Source of the DNA: Eonycteris spelaea
Lineage: Eukaryota > Chordata > Mammalia > Chiroptera > Pteropodidae
Length of the DNA stretch: 64,000 nt
Direction: 5' to 3'
Assembly: GCA_003508835.1 (NCBI GenBank)
Contig: PUFA01000022.1
Coordinates: forward strand, 4,712,001-4,776,000
Part shown: positions 12,501-23,650 of the stretch, piece by piece
Layout: each line of letters starts with the position of its first letter
Numbering within the stretch: position 1 is the stretch's first letter
Translations under genes and position numbers: made by a program
The notes under the pieces: model-generated
What the model saw: the letters and a program-made list of their open reading frames with translations, nothing else
Databases searched by the model: none
Told to the model about the DNA's origin: nothing

Positions 12501-12780
12501 TTACCACAAATACAGTACCTACATTCGATTGACTTTTAAATGATGTCCACTGAAATTCTTTTACTGTAATTGGATCTTTTTTCTTCTTTATGGATAAAAT
12601 GTTTAGAAGTAAGTATAGAATGAGTAAAACTTTCTGGAATATTATATACTTAAAAAAGGTTTCAAATGGAAAATCTTTCAAAACAAATGATTAAAAAACT
12701 GGAATTATCATCAAAGGCAGGCCTTTTTTTCCTTAGAAATTAATTTCCTGTTGACTTAGTATTTTTATAGACACGTTGCC
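9511..12780. other. 3.3 kb AT-rich, no gene seen
   Basis: Contains a short (GA)n at 9828-9842 and a (TA)n run at 10166-10189. I recognise no repeat family, RNA gene or splice-bounded open segment. Open frames such as 12247-12681 on the minus strand (144 codons) are phenylalanine- and leucine-rich, typical of chance translation of AT-rich DNA. Confidence 0.5.
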
Positions 12781-13060
12781 TCAGTTAAAAACACGGCATC
12801 ACGTCATAGTGCTCTTCTGGAATCGTATTCTAACGCTGTGATGTTTTTACAGATGTGTTTTCTGTTTTGAACGTTCACCTTTGTATGGTGTGGTTACGTG
12901 GTGTGTGATTCACGCGGTCACTACAGGACGCAGACCGCCTCTTCTGTTCCCCTGATTCCGGAGTTCTGCTTCTTTTGTGTTGTATTTGACATTCGACTTT
13001 CAAAGTGTAGAGGATTTTGCGTGTATTCAAAAAGAAAACCTGAGGCAGCGGAGATTGGTA
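12781..13060. other. CpG-richer unique patch
   Basis: Roughly 280 bp with many more CpGs (for example CACGGCATCACGTC, GATTCACGCGGTC and GACGCAGACCGCC) than the surrounding AT-rich DNA. I find no open frame bounded by splice signals and no repeat match. The function is unknown. Confidence 0.35.
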
Positions 13061-15185
13061 AAGGGCTCGAATCCTAAAAAGAAGCAGCAGTAGAAAAAAT
13101 AAGGAGATAGGAAGTTGAGCGGTAAATAAATTTGAAGGGTTTCAGGTAGCTTTATCTAGAAGAGAGAATGCGCATCATGATTCTTTGTAGTATTCCTACT
13201 TAGGTTTCTATCAGATAACTCCTGACAACTCTTTTTTCTAATTTGATTTAGTCTCTCATATCTTCTCTAAAGCATCTCGGTGGATGGTCTTGCATTCTCT
13301 GTTTTTCTGTATGTGGACACATAGCTTACTGGAAGAAGCTTCAGTCTTCTTTGCCCAAAGGTAATACCCGTGCTCTTAAACCCATCATCAGGTAAAACTT
13401 TGCTTTCCCTCAAGTGCTGTGTTAATCTCGGACTTTTGTTTTAAATTACAGTATCTTATCCAAAGATGTTTATCTTATGTGACATCTATTAACGCACCCA
13501 CATAATTGCCCAAGTTAACAATAATACTCTAGGGTTTTTTTTTGTTGTTGTTGTTTCTTGTTTTTTTTTTTTTTTACTTTTTTACTTACACGTTACATGA
13601 AACTATCAAACTTTCTTTTTCAAAGACAACATACGCAGGGGTATTCATTACGCCACCAAAATAGATCTGATATTTTGGTACCCACAATTCTCCATCTGTA
13701 TGCCAGATGCTTGAAGCCACGTGGCACGGCTCATAATTTTAAACAAATAAATGCAGGATGGGTAAAGGGCAGTGTCAATGCTTCGCGCATGTGCCACCAT
13801 TATGCAGTACTATATTAATCTTCCTTGAGGTTTTAAATATCGTGTGAGAAAGGAATGCTGTGAAATGGGGGACAGAAAATAAATGAGCAAATTCAACCAC
13901 CCAGGACCACACATGATAACATTTGAAGCCTTTTTAAGGCAAAGAACAGATACTTTCATTATGTTAACATGAAACACAAAATATAAATGGTTTTTGAACG
14001 TGGATACATTTTACATGAAGAATTACTTTCTTGATCTCAAAGTGGTTTTTTTTTTTTTTTTTTTTTTACTATTTGTTGGACTATGTTTAATTAGATAAAA
14101 GAAATATTTCTATAAATTCAATTTTAAAATTTGTTATGAAAACAAAATCTTAGCTCAAATGTCTACAGGTGTAGGTCGATACAACTTAAAATCATTATAA
14201 ATATGTATCTTCGTATATTTGTTTTCTTATCATTTTGTTTCATTTGAATGTTGGTTGCAATTTTTTATATCCTCTTTGTGATATACGATAATAAGCATAG
14301 TTGTTAGGACAGGTTGTCTATCCTATTAGTTTCTTATGTAATTTTACTATTTTCTGATTAGTTTTCTCTTTATTCCATCAAAATTCTACTGTTTAAATCA
14401 CTTCTTAAATGGATGTTCTGCCTATTGATTTCTTCGTTTTAAAGAATCCCCCCTCAGGTATTTGTTTATCTAAAATATTACTATTTTTCTTGCCTTCTGA
14501 TTCTATTAACCTTTAGTGGTTTTGTGTTTTCTAGAGATAAAACTTAAACATAGTAGCCTAGCTTCTCAATTGCACGAGCTTACAGACTGTGGTTTCTAAT
14601 CCTGTTTCTTATCACATCCTCCCATCGCAGGCTATTCAATATGTTTCCGATTTCCCTTGCTCCTCATTTTGCTGTCAGTATCCAGGAGCATGGAAGACAC
14701 CCTTGCCTGCCTTTTCAGACAACACAGAACATCTCTGATGTTCATCAACATCCAAGTTTAAAGTGATCAGTTAAAAAAATGGAGACAAAGTTACTGGCTG
14801 TCCTCTTATTCTATATGGAAACACTACCTACACACATGTAATGCAAACACAAATATGCATATGGACAGGTAATGCACACATAAATACGCCTATGCATGTA
14901 ACATACGTATGGTAGAAATATGCGCAAATCTGTGGATCTCTTGCTAGGATAGTGAGAGGTGGATGCTACATTCCAAATATGTTTAAAATTTTCTCTAATA
15001 ATTATGTAATAGAGAATCGGAGAACCAAGAGAATATATGAAAATATAAACAAGAAACTTGTCTTTTCAAAATACCTAACCCTTTTCTTCTATAATCAATT
15101 ATGTGCTTTAGAGAAAAATCTTTCTGTGTTCTTGAAAGTTATTTATACTCTGAAACTGTTATTTAAATCATCTGTTGTTCATTTT
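13061..15185. other. AT-rich sequence with poly(T) tracts
   Basis: Contains T/GTT-rich runs at 13532-13576 and a 22-bp T run at 14046-14067. The T-rich stretch 14190-14560 has the texture of antisense LINE sequence, but I cannot assign it. No gene seen. Confidence 0.45.
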
Positions 15186-15189
15186 TCAT

Positions 15190-15330
15190 GTACAAATCTG
15201 GTCTCTCCAACCAGATGGTTAGGTCCTTGGGGAACACAACTTTTTCTTAAGTTATTAGGGACACTTAAAAGTAACTCAGTGCATCTATATAGAGTAGAGA
15301 CTCAATAAATAGTTTTTATTTGATGCAATT
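15190..15330 (+). mobile_element. L2 LINE 3' end
   Basis: A GGTCCTTGGGGAACACAACTTT block, an AGTAACTCAGTGCATCTATA block and a final GACTCAATAAATAGTTTTTA block follow the order of an L2 3' UTR on the plus strand. Confidence 0.55.
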
Positions 15331-15364
15331 TGACCTTGTCATTTTCTATGAGGATTCAGGTACC

Positions 15365-15424
15365 AGTGTGTGTGTGTGTATATATATATATACATATATA
15401 TATGTATATGTATATATATATATA
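15365..15424 (+). repeat. (TG)n(TA)n microsatellite
   Basis: A compound dinucleotide tract: about 7 TG units followed by TA units interrupted by CATA/GTATG. The TA half is self-complementary. Confidence 0.9.
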
Positions 15425-15939
15425 CACTTCATTGTTCTACCTTTTAATATATTGGACATATCAAAACCTTATGTCACTTCTGCATGTCATAATAGGAAAT
15501 ATGTAAATATAGCTCTGTGATTTTAGAACATGTCCTCTGGATTACAGATTTGTATACTCTAGAAGTTGATTATGCCAATCACCTTTTCTAACAAATATTG
15601 CTTATTTAGCTTGATTCTCAAATTCTTGTAATGATTCAAAAGGAGCTAATAAATTAATATTTTTTATTTTAGTGAAAAGCATACGTAATATATTTTCTTA
15701 GGTTCCATAAATTGAGAAAGTGAGTAAAAGAGTAAAATTTTTTGATATTTATATAACTTTATAATCTGTGATACTTCTAACAGCAGTAAACTTATAATTT
15801 ACCCTTTGGAATTTTTTGGCTAGAAGGATGAGATCCTACATGCAAGCTAGTAGAAACCAAGTATATGACATAGAGTTTTGGAGCTCGGATACAAATTTTG
15901 GAAGACTTGAGAGGGAAGGTCACAAAAAATCAAGTGAAG

Positions 15940-16095
15940 TGTTTCTCCCTTGGGGACAGTTTTATTTTATCTCTCGTAGCTGAGATAGACACCCCATGAT
16001 GGCTGCCATGTTAATTGCTCACTCTTCACTGTCTGGAACAGTGCTTGGTTCCTTGCTTGCAGGCTGGCAGTATTTATTGGATGGATAGAAAGAGG
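15940..16095 (+). mobile_element. Possible L2/MIR tail
   Basis: A GGGGACAGTTTTATTTTATC block, then TCTGGAACAGTGCTTGGTTCC and GCAGTATTTATTGGATGGAT, resemble the end of L2 or MIR on the plus strand. The copy is strongly diverged. Confidence 0.4.
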
Positions 16096-16111
16096 CGAAT
16101 CTGGTGTCCTG

Positions 16112-16155
16112 CCCACAAGATCCCAGGGTCAGATCCCACAAGATCCCAGGGTCAG
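16112..16155 (+). repeat. 23-bp tandem duplication
   Basis: The unit CCCACAAGATCCCAGGGTCAG plus AT is present twice head to tail (starts 16112 and 16135). The second copy lacks the final two bases. Confidence 0.9.
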
Positions 16156-17325
16156 TAAAGAGGGCATTTCCTCCTCACTCCAGTAGAAAAACACAAGAAC
16201 AGTACTAGCCTTGTCCAGTTCACATTCTTACCCCTGAGTTTCAGGAGGGGCTGTAAGAAAGTAGAATCAAAAGGACTTCTGGGAAGACATATCAGAAAAC
16301 ACAGAGAACTATTGCAAAGTGCATGTAGCTGTGTCTCTGTCCTTTAAGTGTCTGTTTGATAGCAAAAATAAACACCAAAACTCAGTTGAAAGTACAACAT
16401 ATAAGTAATGCAGTTTTTTTTCCTGAGGAAAAGCATGAGCTACAATCTCCCAGCAGGGGAAAATTATTCAAATTCCATTCGATACCATCTTTTTGAATCT
16501 CTAAATTTTTCAAAAAAGTATTAGAGTCCTTTCTTCCAGTATTTCTAAATACTCACTGAAGTTTCTAAAAATTTAGTTGAAATGGTATAGAATGTAATGT
16601 TTCAAGTCATATATCAAATTAATGATCAACCTAAGCTATGATTAAAACCCTGAAATACATATGTTATGTTACTTGGTGTCAAGTGGCTTCTACTTGTTGT
16701 AATGTATCAAACTGTGGATGATCTTTTTAATAGTAGCATGAAGCTTCACAAATAGGGACCCGACCCAGTTTGGAAAATGAGAAAGCAGTTAGGCTTGCTC
16801 TAGGAACAACATGACTAGGAAAGATAAAGACTTCAATTCTGTCTCTTAAAACTATTATTCTAAAATGAAAGTATTTTCCAAATCTTTCTTCCTATTCTTT
16901 CCCTACCTTCAACTTCCTAAACTCTAATTATTATAAAAAAATATCTTGCGGTTATCTACAAAATGATTTAGAAATGAATGTTGTCTTGTTGTTGTTATCG
17001 AGTCTGTACTTGTTATAAATATGACAAACTCTTATTATTCTGTCAAAAAAGTCATAATTTAAATTACTCTTCACACGTTTTAATGCTGTCCTGGATTGTT
17101 TTTAATGAAGGTCGAGCTGGTGAGATAATAAGCTCTTATTGGCTGAATTCTAACTATTTTGTATGCATTATACACTTGACAAGAATATAGCTTCAGAAGC
17201 AATTCATTTACATAGAAAACGTTTTACTACAAGCAAACAAAGCATGCCTGCATTTAAATATAGAAAAGTGTTGGTGGATTGATTATTCTATCTTGTGGAG
17301 ACTATATATGTGTATTATAAGTATA
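16156..17325. other. AT-rich sequence, no feature seen
   Basis: No recognisable repeat family, RNA or coding region. Confidence 0.5.
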
Positions 17326-17332
17326 TAAGTAC

Positions 17333-17390
17333 ATATCTATCTATCTGTCTATCATCTACACACACACACACACACATACACACACACACT
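17333..17390 (+). repeat. (TCTA)n/(CA)n microsatellite
   Basis: A short TATC run (17335-17356) passes into a CA run (17357-17389) with one TA interruption. Confidence 0.9.
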
Positions 17391-18382
17391 CCCGGGCTCA
17401 GCTGATACAGATAAAATGTAAATTTTGTAGCTGAGGGTATTTGTCATTGTTACTTGACCTTTTGTTCATTTGCTTTTTTTTTTTAAATTTCTGTGTGTTT
17501 TATAGCTATTAATTAATTTAGTTAATCAGTACTTAACAAGTACACTTTACTTAGCAATCTATAGGCATTTTGTCATTTAAAAATGAAAGATAAGTTTTAC
17601 CCTGTTTTACTTATGATAAAATTGAGATGTTCAGTCTCTGTAAATTTTTAAGTGACAAAGCCAGACCAAATTAAAATATACCCCTGTGCTATGAGCCTAT
17701 ATATTGAACTTTCTACCCAAGAATGAAGGGGTAAGAATTATAGGCCTAAATTTCTTTTTTTTTTAAATTAAATTATCAGAGATTATGTATATAGTTTATA
17801 AACTTCCGTTTTATTTCAATCTCACATCACTGTTTGAGGCATATGAAGAAGCATGCTTTAAGGAATGTACAACTTTCCTGGTGAGACTATGAGCTGGAAT
17901 GAATTGTTTCTCTCTTTCTACATGTAGAAGAATATGACAGTTGAATAATTTTCTTATTTATCTAATTAATATGCAAAGCAAATCTGTAAAGAAGCATTAA
18001 AATCCTTCAAAGTTAAAATTGATATGGATAATTGATTGAATTTTTTTTTTTTTATTTTAACCCTTGAAAGCAGCCTAACTCAGGGTGGAATTTATAAGTT
18101 GAACACTCTTTGAGTGAATACAGATAGATATTTGGGGCCAGTTATTTCATTCCATGTAATAGATCTTTCACACAGCTCCTTAAATTTGTTATCTTTCTTG
18201 ATTTATTTTGATTTTTGTAACTGAGCTTGATTTATTTCTGTGTTCTCAAAGAGCTGTAGAAAGGAGAAATAGTTTTCTTTTAACTTATATGTGTTAAGGG
18301 CAATTGAAACTAAATATTCAGTTGATTGCTACCTGTTCCATGACCACCAACATCAATTGGGATATATCTTTTAGAGAGAAAG
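17391..18382. other. AT-rich sequence, no feature seen
   Basis: Short T runs only (for example 17474-17485 and 18041-18053). No gene or repeat family recognised. Confidence 0.5.
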
Positions 18383-18513
18383 AACAACAATAACAACAAC
18401 AACCAAAAGAAAGAAAGAGGGAGAGAGAGAGACAGAGAGAGAGAGAAGAGAGAGAGAGAAGAGAGAAGAGAGAGAGGGGGGGGGGAAGGAGGAGAGGGAG
18501 GGAGGGAGGAAAC
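18383..18513 (+). repeat. Polypurine (GA)n tract
   Basis: About 130 bp almost purely of purines after an AAC-rich start. (AAC)n is followed by AAAG, then (GA)n, an 11-base G run (18477-18487) and GGGA repeats. Such homopurine/homopyrimidine tracts can adopt triplex (H-DNA) structure; that is inference. Confidence 0.9.
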
Positions 18514-19580
18514 CCTAAAAAGTTAAATGAAATGATTTAGAGAAAATAATGTTGGGAATAGCAAGTTTGATTTATCTACTCACAGGCACACATGGCTTTG
18601 CAACTTTGGGAGACATGACAGCCGTCATATTACAGAGCTTATGCAGGAGTCATGAATGAAAAAATGGGGTTACTTTTAGTGAAGAGAATCGCAAATGCTG
18701 TTGGTAGTGCATTAGTGTTGCAACTAATGTGTCTGAGAGCGGTCAGAGAGAATGTGTGAGGTGCTTCCTGCTCCCGACTTTTGCCTCAGACATGAGGGGC
18801 CACAAGTCCTAAGAAGTAAAAACGACAAGGGAAGGTGAGGAAAGAGAGAAAATCCAGCAAACTTTTCTTCCTTGAGTTTTGGAACAGGAATGGATAATTT
18901 TTGTGTGTGGCACGCACATTTTACTCATCGAATCTATAATTCTTGCAGACCCAACGTGGAAATTGAAACAAAAGTGGGATCTAGGTTGAGAAATCTACCT
19001 GAAACATAACTTTGGCTCAGACTTCAGCGAGGAAAATCTGTTATTTTGAGAATATTTCTTACCTTTCAGTGCTCAAACTCCCCATAAGACGTGCCCCATT
19101 GTGCTTACCTACCGGCTTTTTTCACGGGAAATCCACTCAGACAGACAGATGACTGCATCCTATTCTAATTTTAGCCAATAGCAGCAAAAATCGTATGCTC
19201 TAAATACATTAAAATTATTTTTATCTTTCGAAATGTTTGCTGAAAATTTTACCTGCAGTTCTCTGCCGTTTGGTGAAAAGCTTATATCGCCCTTATTTTC
19301 ATTCATCGTGTTGTAATTTTTTGAAACCCTTCTATGCAGGATATGTTTTTTTTTTTTTTTTTTTTAATATCCATTCATTCCAAATAGGGAAACCATGAAT
19401 ACATTTAAGTGCATTGTGGAAAATAGTGCAAATCTGTAGCCAAATCACCTCTTAAAGTTTAACCAGATTATTTCCGATCTTGCCAAATTTATCATCTGGA
19501 CAATGAATTACCAGGTGTACATGGAGGCCATTATTGACACATTGGTCTAATTTCTTTTTCTCTTGCACTCGAAACTGCAG
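18514..19580. other. Unique sequence leading to the candidate exon
   Basis: No repeat family seen except a 20-bp T run at 19346-19365. The last 200 bp (19381-19580) is non-repetitive and ends in a good branch point, pyrimidine tract and AG (see the next entry). Confidence 0.45.
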
Positions 19581-19673
19581 AAGGTGTAATTCTGCGGGCC
19601 CTGCTGTCTGCAGCTGCGGAGATCGGTACCAGGAGCCCGCGGGCCAGCTCGCTGGCGGCGGGCAGGCCTGGAG
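19581..19673 (+). other. Candidate exon, splice-bounded and CpG-rich
   Basis: I do not recognise a gene. The 93-bp segment follows a textbook acceptor: TCTAAT branch-like motif at 19546-19551, a T/C-rich tract, then CTGCAG ending at 19580 with no intervening AG. It is followed at once by the donor GTGAGC (19674-19679) after GAG. Two of the three plus-strand frames are open across it, despite stop-rich flanks. There are 11 CpGs in 19570-19690, far denser than the surroundings. One open frame is rich in Ala, Gly, Pro and Arg, the other in Cys and Gly; neither matches a family I know. It could be a coding or lncRNA exon, a recently exapted exon, or a chance GC-rich patch. The length is a multiple of three. 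Confidence 0.35.
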
Positions 19674-20180
19674 GTGAGCTCCGGCCCCGGTTCTTTGAAA
19701 TGCTGACAGAATCCGCCTTCTACTTGTGCTCCCTCAGACCTCTTTCCATGGTCACTTAGTTCATCTCACCGCTGAATATTTCATTGAACAAAGAACAGCG
19801 TGCGTGCACTCTCAGCCTCACGTGGTCAGTGCTCTCAGGCTGTTCATTTTCCGGGAGGCCGACAGGAAGGCAGTCCCTGGCAACGAAGAGGAGTGCTTTC
19901 TTTTCCTTTCCTTTCCTTTTATGGCATCACTTCTGCTCATTTTGGAGAACACTGAGTGATCACATTTTCTCACATCCTGTTTTTTTAATGATTTTGTCTT
20001 GTAAACTCATATATGTACAAATGGTGGGTATTAAATATATATAGACACAGGAATAAGGCTCATATCTTCAAGAGGAAAATTAGATCTTATTTTGTCTGCA
20101 GCAAGTAAGGTTCTATTAGGAAGTATTCTGACATTTCCCCCATGTCCCACCTCTCCCCAAGGAAGGGAAACAGCGGATGC
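19674..20180. other. Unique sequence downstream of the candidate exon
   Basis: CpG density stays raised to about 19880, then falls. A TTTCC-type run (CTTTC repeats) lies at 19898-19920. No repeat family recognised. Confidence 0.4.
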
Positions 20181-20184
20181 GTGC

Positions 20185-20408
20185 AGTGGTCATAAGGACC
20201 TCCAGATTTCATTCCTGGCTCTGCCACTTAATTGCCATGTGACCTTCAGTGAGTTATTTTAATTTTCTATCTCTCCATTTCTTCATTTAGAAAACAGAGA
20301 ACTACCAATCTTAAAGATTAGAGTGAAGAGTGAATTAGGAGTTAAAGCACCGAACGTCCTTAGCACCTCTTAGGCATTAAATAAAGGCCAAGTGCTGTGC
20401 TGTTAGTA
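20185..20408 (+). mobile_element. MIR SINE
   Basis: Clear MIR order on the plus strand. TTCATTCCTGGCTCTGCCAC is followed by TTAATTGCCATGTGACCTTC, then a CTCCATTTCTTCATTTAGAAAA block. The AGTTAAAGCACCGAACGTCC and GGCATTAAATAAAGG tail blocks complete it. Near full length. Confidence 0.8.
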
Positions 20409-20477
20409 TTTATAATAGTTAATAATCTTATCTGAAAAAGGGCTTTATGGCTTGATGTTCAAAGAAATTACTATACA

Positions 20478-20612
20478 TGAAGAATGTGTTTATTCTGTTC
20501 ACTCTTTGTTCGTTGTTTTTTTCTGGTATCTAGAACAATACTCGGACATCTAATTGGTGTTCAACATATTTTTTTGTGATTTACTGAAAGAATGAATGAA
20601 CAAATGATAATT
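20478..20612 (+). mobile_element. L2 LINE 3' end
   Basis: A GTTTATTCTGTTCACT block, TCTAGAACAATACTCGGACA, GGTGTTCAACATATTTTTTTGTG and a terminal GAATGAATGAACAAATGA array match an L2 3' UTR ending in its GAATGA-type repeats. Confidence 0.65.
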
Positions 20613-23340
20613 ATCTGAAAGGTAGTAATATAACTTATTTATATCTAATATATATGGATCATCTAATTTTATGAAAAATAAAGTCATTGCTTTAGTATTA
20701 ACGAACAATAGATTAACTGCTTTGAAAATCTGAGACAGGCATTATGAGCGAAGAAAATTTAAGGACGGGCAACTAAATGTTATGTAAGAAATCCAAGTAC
20801 GTTGGAGATGTGCGATTCTGTGCAAAGGACACTCGAGCAAGTGCCACCAGGCCTGGGATTCTGCCCTTAGCTCCACGCTGAAAGGTTAGCTAATGCACTT
20901 GTCAGCGCCACAGCTCTGTCCTCTATTATATAATCTGCTGATTTCACTGAAATAAGTATATGACTGTCCTCTCTAATTGATTTCTGTTGAGCTAGAAGGA
21001 AAGAATGCCTTTCTCTTCCCCACTTATACTGCTCGCCAAGACATTTACAGTGCCCTTCCCCCTCTCGAAAGTCTCATTACGATTGTGTAAATAGCTCATC
21101 AGCTGGATTTATCCACCTGTGAAGATCCAGGTTAAGGTAGACCTGGATTCCTATCCCATGTCCTTTCTGTAGAAAAGCCTGTGTCCTTTCTAGAAATTCT
21201 AGAATTCCTCACTGTCATGTTTTTTTCAGTCACTCCTTACTCCTCCTCTGTCCCTGTCCCCACTCATGTATCCTGCTGTGGCTTTATCCGTGCTGCGTTG
21301 TTAACTGAACTTGGTCTCAGCTCCTTCCTTTGACTTTTCCCTGGAAGCCTGAACATAGGAGGCTTTTGCGAAGTTGTTCAAAATTTTTAGCATTAGAAGC
21401 GATGAATTATCACAGGATACAAACTATTTAATGTTGAACATTTGATACTTTGTATTATTTGGCTCAGTGAATCCCTTTCAGGGTGGTATTCTTCCCATCC
21501 CAAACCTCTTTTCCCTGGCAATGCCCAGACATGGAATCCCTTCTTCAGTCTTTTCTCCTGTCACTCCATCCTCACACTCCAGTTCCCTTCTACTGAAGCA
21601 GCTTTTCTAGACATTTTCCTAAAAATGACAGTTTTTATCTCTAAAATATTCTGTTACTGATTTTGCACCTCCAGACTTTTGTCTTGCATACTCACTTTCC
21701 TGTGCCACTGAGATATGAGAAATAGTGATGTGTTTAATGTCCGTGTTTTACTTTAAAGTAAATGGCTGTAAGTTGTTTACCCTTTCCCCTTCCTGCAATT
21801 TCATGGACAGCTGTGGTGGTCATCTGTCTTAGATATCATGAATATTGATACATAAGGTAAATCACCTGAACCCTGGTGCTTTTCTAAAGCAGACCCACAT
21901 ACCACATAAACTTAGCCTTTCTTGTGAAAAAGAATAGGCTTCTATTTAGTTGATCTCTTATTGAGTCTCTATTACATATATTGAACTTATATATTCATTA
22001 ATAAATTAATCATTTTCCTGAGAGCAAGACATGTGAAACACAAAGCCTAGAATGATATTCATAGGGTATTTGCTTTTACAGTTTTGTTGCAATCCTTCTG
22101 TATGTCCTTCAGCTAAGAATTATTTGCTTGAGTGAATTCAGTGACTGAGTAATGGGGAAGTCAGAGATAAGAAAGAAAATTAAAAAAAAAACAATGTATA
22201 ATTTAAATACAATGCTACCATGTTATCAGGAATGGGGCATCTATGTCGAAATCTGAAAGGAATGCTATAAGCTCAGGTGTGAGAAGAAAGTTCATCCTCT
22301 CCGCGTTGAGATGCCTTTTTATCTCCAAAAATGCATACCATTTAAAAAATGTGTTTCAGAAATTAACTTGGCAAAATTACAAGATGATGAAAATAACAAT
22401 TGAAAGCATTCTTACATCAAACTAAAGAAAGGAGAAGAGTTTACTCAGTTTGATTAGTTTTGATTGTTGAATTGCGCTCAAGTAAATTAGTGAGGGTACT
22501 ATCGCCTTAGCCAGGCAGAACCAAATTTGTATGTTAATTTGTTCACCCCTTTATAGCAGTTTAACGGTATAATTCTCACCACCTAAGATTAAAAAAGAAA
22601 ACTATAGCCACACCGTGGGTGATCCCAGGACACTCAGTGATATTCACTGATGAGCAGTCTACAAAGGAGTGATGAATACACACCAGCATGGCAGGCAGTG
22701 AGCAGTGTGCTTTTTTGGTGTAGAGGAATATTTTTATTTAAAAAATTATAATTAATATTTATAGCTTAACGGGATAACCATATGCTTAAGGTAGGAGATA
22801 TAGAAAGAGCCCTGGACATCAATCACACAATTGATCAACAGCCATCACTAATTGAACAATAGGTTGTGCATATCAATCTGCTCATGTGGAGCAGACTGAG
22901 GAAGATAAAAGTGACATTAAAGTAGGCCTAAGTTCTTTTATGGCTACTCAGTGGCTCAGTGGCTCATGGTCAAACGCTCAGTCTATGTGCAACAGAAAGC
23001 CAGAAGCTGTTTCTCAGATGGAGATTAATTATCTGTAGAGGCTGACATTGTTCTAAGCCAAATCGTAAAGGCCTGCGCCTTAACTCCTCTGGGAGGGCCT
23101 GCCTTCACATTCCTGCCTGTCACCAGCATTTAGAGCACCATGAGGACTTGCAATTGTAAAACCCCAGGGGCAGCTCAGCTTTTATGGCTCTTTGGATTGT
23201 CGGAAACCCTTCTCTTGTTTTGGACCCCACTAAAAACCGCAGCCTCTTGAGTTATCAGTAACTGAGTGTGAGTATCACACTCAAATGAAATGCATGTTGC
23301 CTCCACATTCTAAAAAAGACCAATAGGCATTAGCTTCTTT
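20613..23340. other. 2.7 kb without recognisable gene
   Basis: The sequence looks unique, with T/C-rich stretches at 21000-21660. No splice-bounded open segment of note and no repeat family I can name with confidence. Confidence 0.45.
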
Positions 23341-23344
23341 CTTT

Positions 23345-23650
23345 GTTCTAAGAGGAACCAGATGCAATAACTTTCCTTTCCCCTTAGATTATACTGACCA
23401 CTGATCCCCAGATCACTGAACCCCTAGAAATTTCACAAAAGTGGAAGGCACCTGCGTTTTTGTGGGATCGATTTTCCACCAGGTGGCTCACGTACGGCTC
23501 ACTGCGGTGTCTAAAGTAGTCGCTTTCTGATCTCCAGATCCCGCTGCATGAAACTGTCAATGTAACAGACCAGTGTGGTGTCTTGCGGAAGGGAAAGGTG
23601 ATCAATCAGCTCCTGGCCGACCGGGTTACGGCATGGAGCTGGGGAGTTGA
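23345..23650 (-). pseudogene. Endogenous retroviral pol (reverse transcriptase) relic
   Basis: Read on the minus strand, short conserved-looking pieces fall in retroviral RT order across shifting frames. First comes a [12 protein letters not shown] segment (near plus 23640). Then [13 protein letters not shown], where the catalytic Y-x-D-D box reads YIDS (near plus 23560-23590). A GGKSIPQK-type segment follows, then a short hydrophobic block. Stop codons and frameshifts interrupt the reading frame, so it cannot encode an enzyme. No LTR, gag or env sequence is adjacent, and the only LTR of similar style (718-1509) is 22 kb away. It most resembles the pol region of class I-like ERVs. The relic is short (about 300 bp), old and isolated. 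Confidence 0.55.
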
